IMG/VR virus record: IMGVR_UViG_3300020152_000041
Location: 1-40,907 of that record
DNA: 40,907 bases
Reading direction: 5' to 3' (one strand)
Source: a virus
Part shown: positions 40,202 through 40,907 of the stretch, in pieces
Numbering within the stretch: the stretch's first letter is position 1
Layout of the letters: every line of letters starts with the position of its first letter
Program-made: the position numbers and the translations under genes
The notes under the pieces: model-generated
What the model saw: the letters and a program-made list of their open reading frames with translations, nothing else
Told to the model about the DNA's origin: nothing
The model's database searches: none

Positions 40202-40369
40202 TCAGCTCTGCAGTCGCGCGCCCCAAAGGATCCACGTCAGGCCCAGCACGATGTCGGTGAGGCCGATCTCGCCGGGTGGCCACTGGACGCCACCCAGCAG
40301 GATCACCGCGACCCCGCCCAGCATCAGCAGCCTGCCGCGCCAGGCATGCCACCAGTCTTGCAGATCCAT
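40202..40369 (-). CDS. small two-helix membrane protein on the opposite strand, 55 aa
   Basis: GGGAGGGACGA before the ATG (read on the minus strand) is an excellent ribosome site. The product has two hydrophobic helices (LLMLGGVAVILLGGV; LTDIVLGLTWILWG) separated by a short PPGE loop. It is the only leftward gene in the early region and points towards the Cro-like gene. This could be a membrane protein made in the lysogen (superinfection exclusion) or a small holin-like toxin; neither is proven. Confidence 0.65.
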   Translation of the reverse strand: MDLQDWWHAWRGRLLMLGGVAVILLGGVQWPPGEIGLTDIVLGLTWILWGARLQS

Positions 40370-40400
40370 TCGTCCCTCCCCCAAACCCCAGGAGCCTAGC

Positions 40401-40907
40401 ATGACCACCGAAGCCCTCAATCCATCCGTCGACCCTATCCGCCTGGCCGAAATCACTGTCCTGTCCCATGGCAAGCACCGCTCGGCCGAAGAGGGCATGT
40501 GCGCCATGGAGGCCGCCAGCTTCATCGCCGGCGAGCCCTTCTCGGATCATCCGCAATGCGTCTGCCCGGTGATCGCCGCGTTTATGCGGACCTGGAATGA
40601 CCGCCTGCCGGACGAATTGCGCACCGAGGTCATTCTCCCGCTGATCCCCAAAATGATCCGCTCAACGGCCTCGCACGCGACGCAGGTGCGTCGCGCCTAT
40701 GCGCTCGCGGACGGTGCCGTGCGCGTTTTCGCGCCCGCAGCACTGCGTGCGGCCGGAGTAATTGGGTCCGCCGAGACCCTGGAGGCCCTGCCGGAAATCG
40801 TCGATGCGACGACAGCGTCTCGTGCCGCCCGTGCCGCCGCTGCCGCCGCCGCCTATGCCGCCGCCCGTGCCGCCGCCGATGCCGCCGCCGCCGATGCCGC
40901 CGCCGCC
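40401..40907 (+). CDS. Ala-rich protein, N-terminal part (continues at base 2)
   Basis: An AGGAG site lies 7 bp before the ATG. The first 130 residues look like a normal folded protein (LAEITVLSHGKHRSAEEGMC; FMRTWNDRLPDELRTEVILP), similar to proteins found in actinophages and other temperate phages. Then comes an Ala-rich repeat (RAAADAAAADAAAA) in which the contig ends. The rest lies at 2-184. In total it has at least 229 residues. The function is unknown. Confidence 0.75.
   Translation, partial: MTTEALNPSVDPIRLAEITVLSHGKHRSAEEGMCAMEAASFIAGEPFSDHPQCVCPVIAAFMRTWNDRLPDELRTEVILPLIPKMIRSTASHATQVRRAYALADGAVRVFAPAALRAAGVIGSAETLEALPEIVDATTASRAARAAAAAAAYAAARAAADAAAADAAAA

Overview
The window looks like one essentially complete genome (40.9 kb, very GC-rich) of a temperate, short-tailed (podovirus-type) bacteriophage. 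Both contig ends fall inside the same alanine-rich gene: it starts at 40401, runs off the right end and resumes at base 2 on the left. The sequence is therefore a circular or circularly permuted genome opened in a GCC-rich repeat. Several signs point to an alphaproteobacterial host: the base composition, a tRNA-Ala(CGC)-like 5' half in a probable attP, and a perfect TTAA-N7-TTAAC box (the binding site of CtrA, the alphaproteobacterial cell-cycle regulator) in front of a lipoprotein gene. I cannot name the genus.

Layout. (1) Rightward early operon, 39993 through the junction to 7880: a Cro-like regulator, the Ala-rich protein, small HTH and coiled-coil proteins, an HNH-type protein, a Toprim primase, a DUF2829/Tad2 protein (the family that blocks Thoeris defence), a P-loop helicase, an orphan HigA-type antitoxin and two small unknowns. 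(2) A noncoding, highly structured stretch, 7881-8534, with eight CTGAGACAG-like sites, a Z-DNA-type tract and AT-rich DNA: the best candidate for the replication origin or a master control region. (3) Rightward late region, 8535-34240: terminase, a GNAT-like protein, head-tail connector, scaffold, capsid, tail tubular A and B, three or four large ejected virion proteins (one with an M15 peptidase domain), fibre adaptor, a receptor-binding protein apparently split by a CCC-TAG site from a kelch propeller, a polysaccharide-lyase tailspike, then M15 endolysin, Rz/Rz1 spanins and a holin-like protein. (4) attP region, 34241-34602, and a lipoprotein moron. (5) Leftward lysogeny operon, 39890 to 34968: repressor, AlpA-like factor, winged-helix protein, tyrosine integrase and six small genes, almost all joined by ATGA overlaps.

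How it works together. The repressor and the Cro-like protein face each other across 39891-39992. Palindromes of the same two kinds (TCACGTGA and GTTACC/GGTAAC) occur there and again in front of the AlpA/integrase operon, so one or both regulators probably control both sides. No phage RNA polymerase or DNA polymerase is visible, so transcription and most replication must use host enzymes. The motif CGGTTGAC recurs at five gene gaps, exactly where late transcription units begin.
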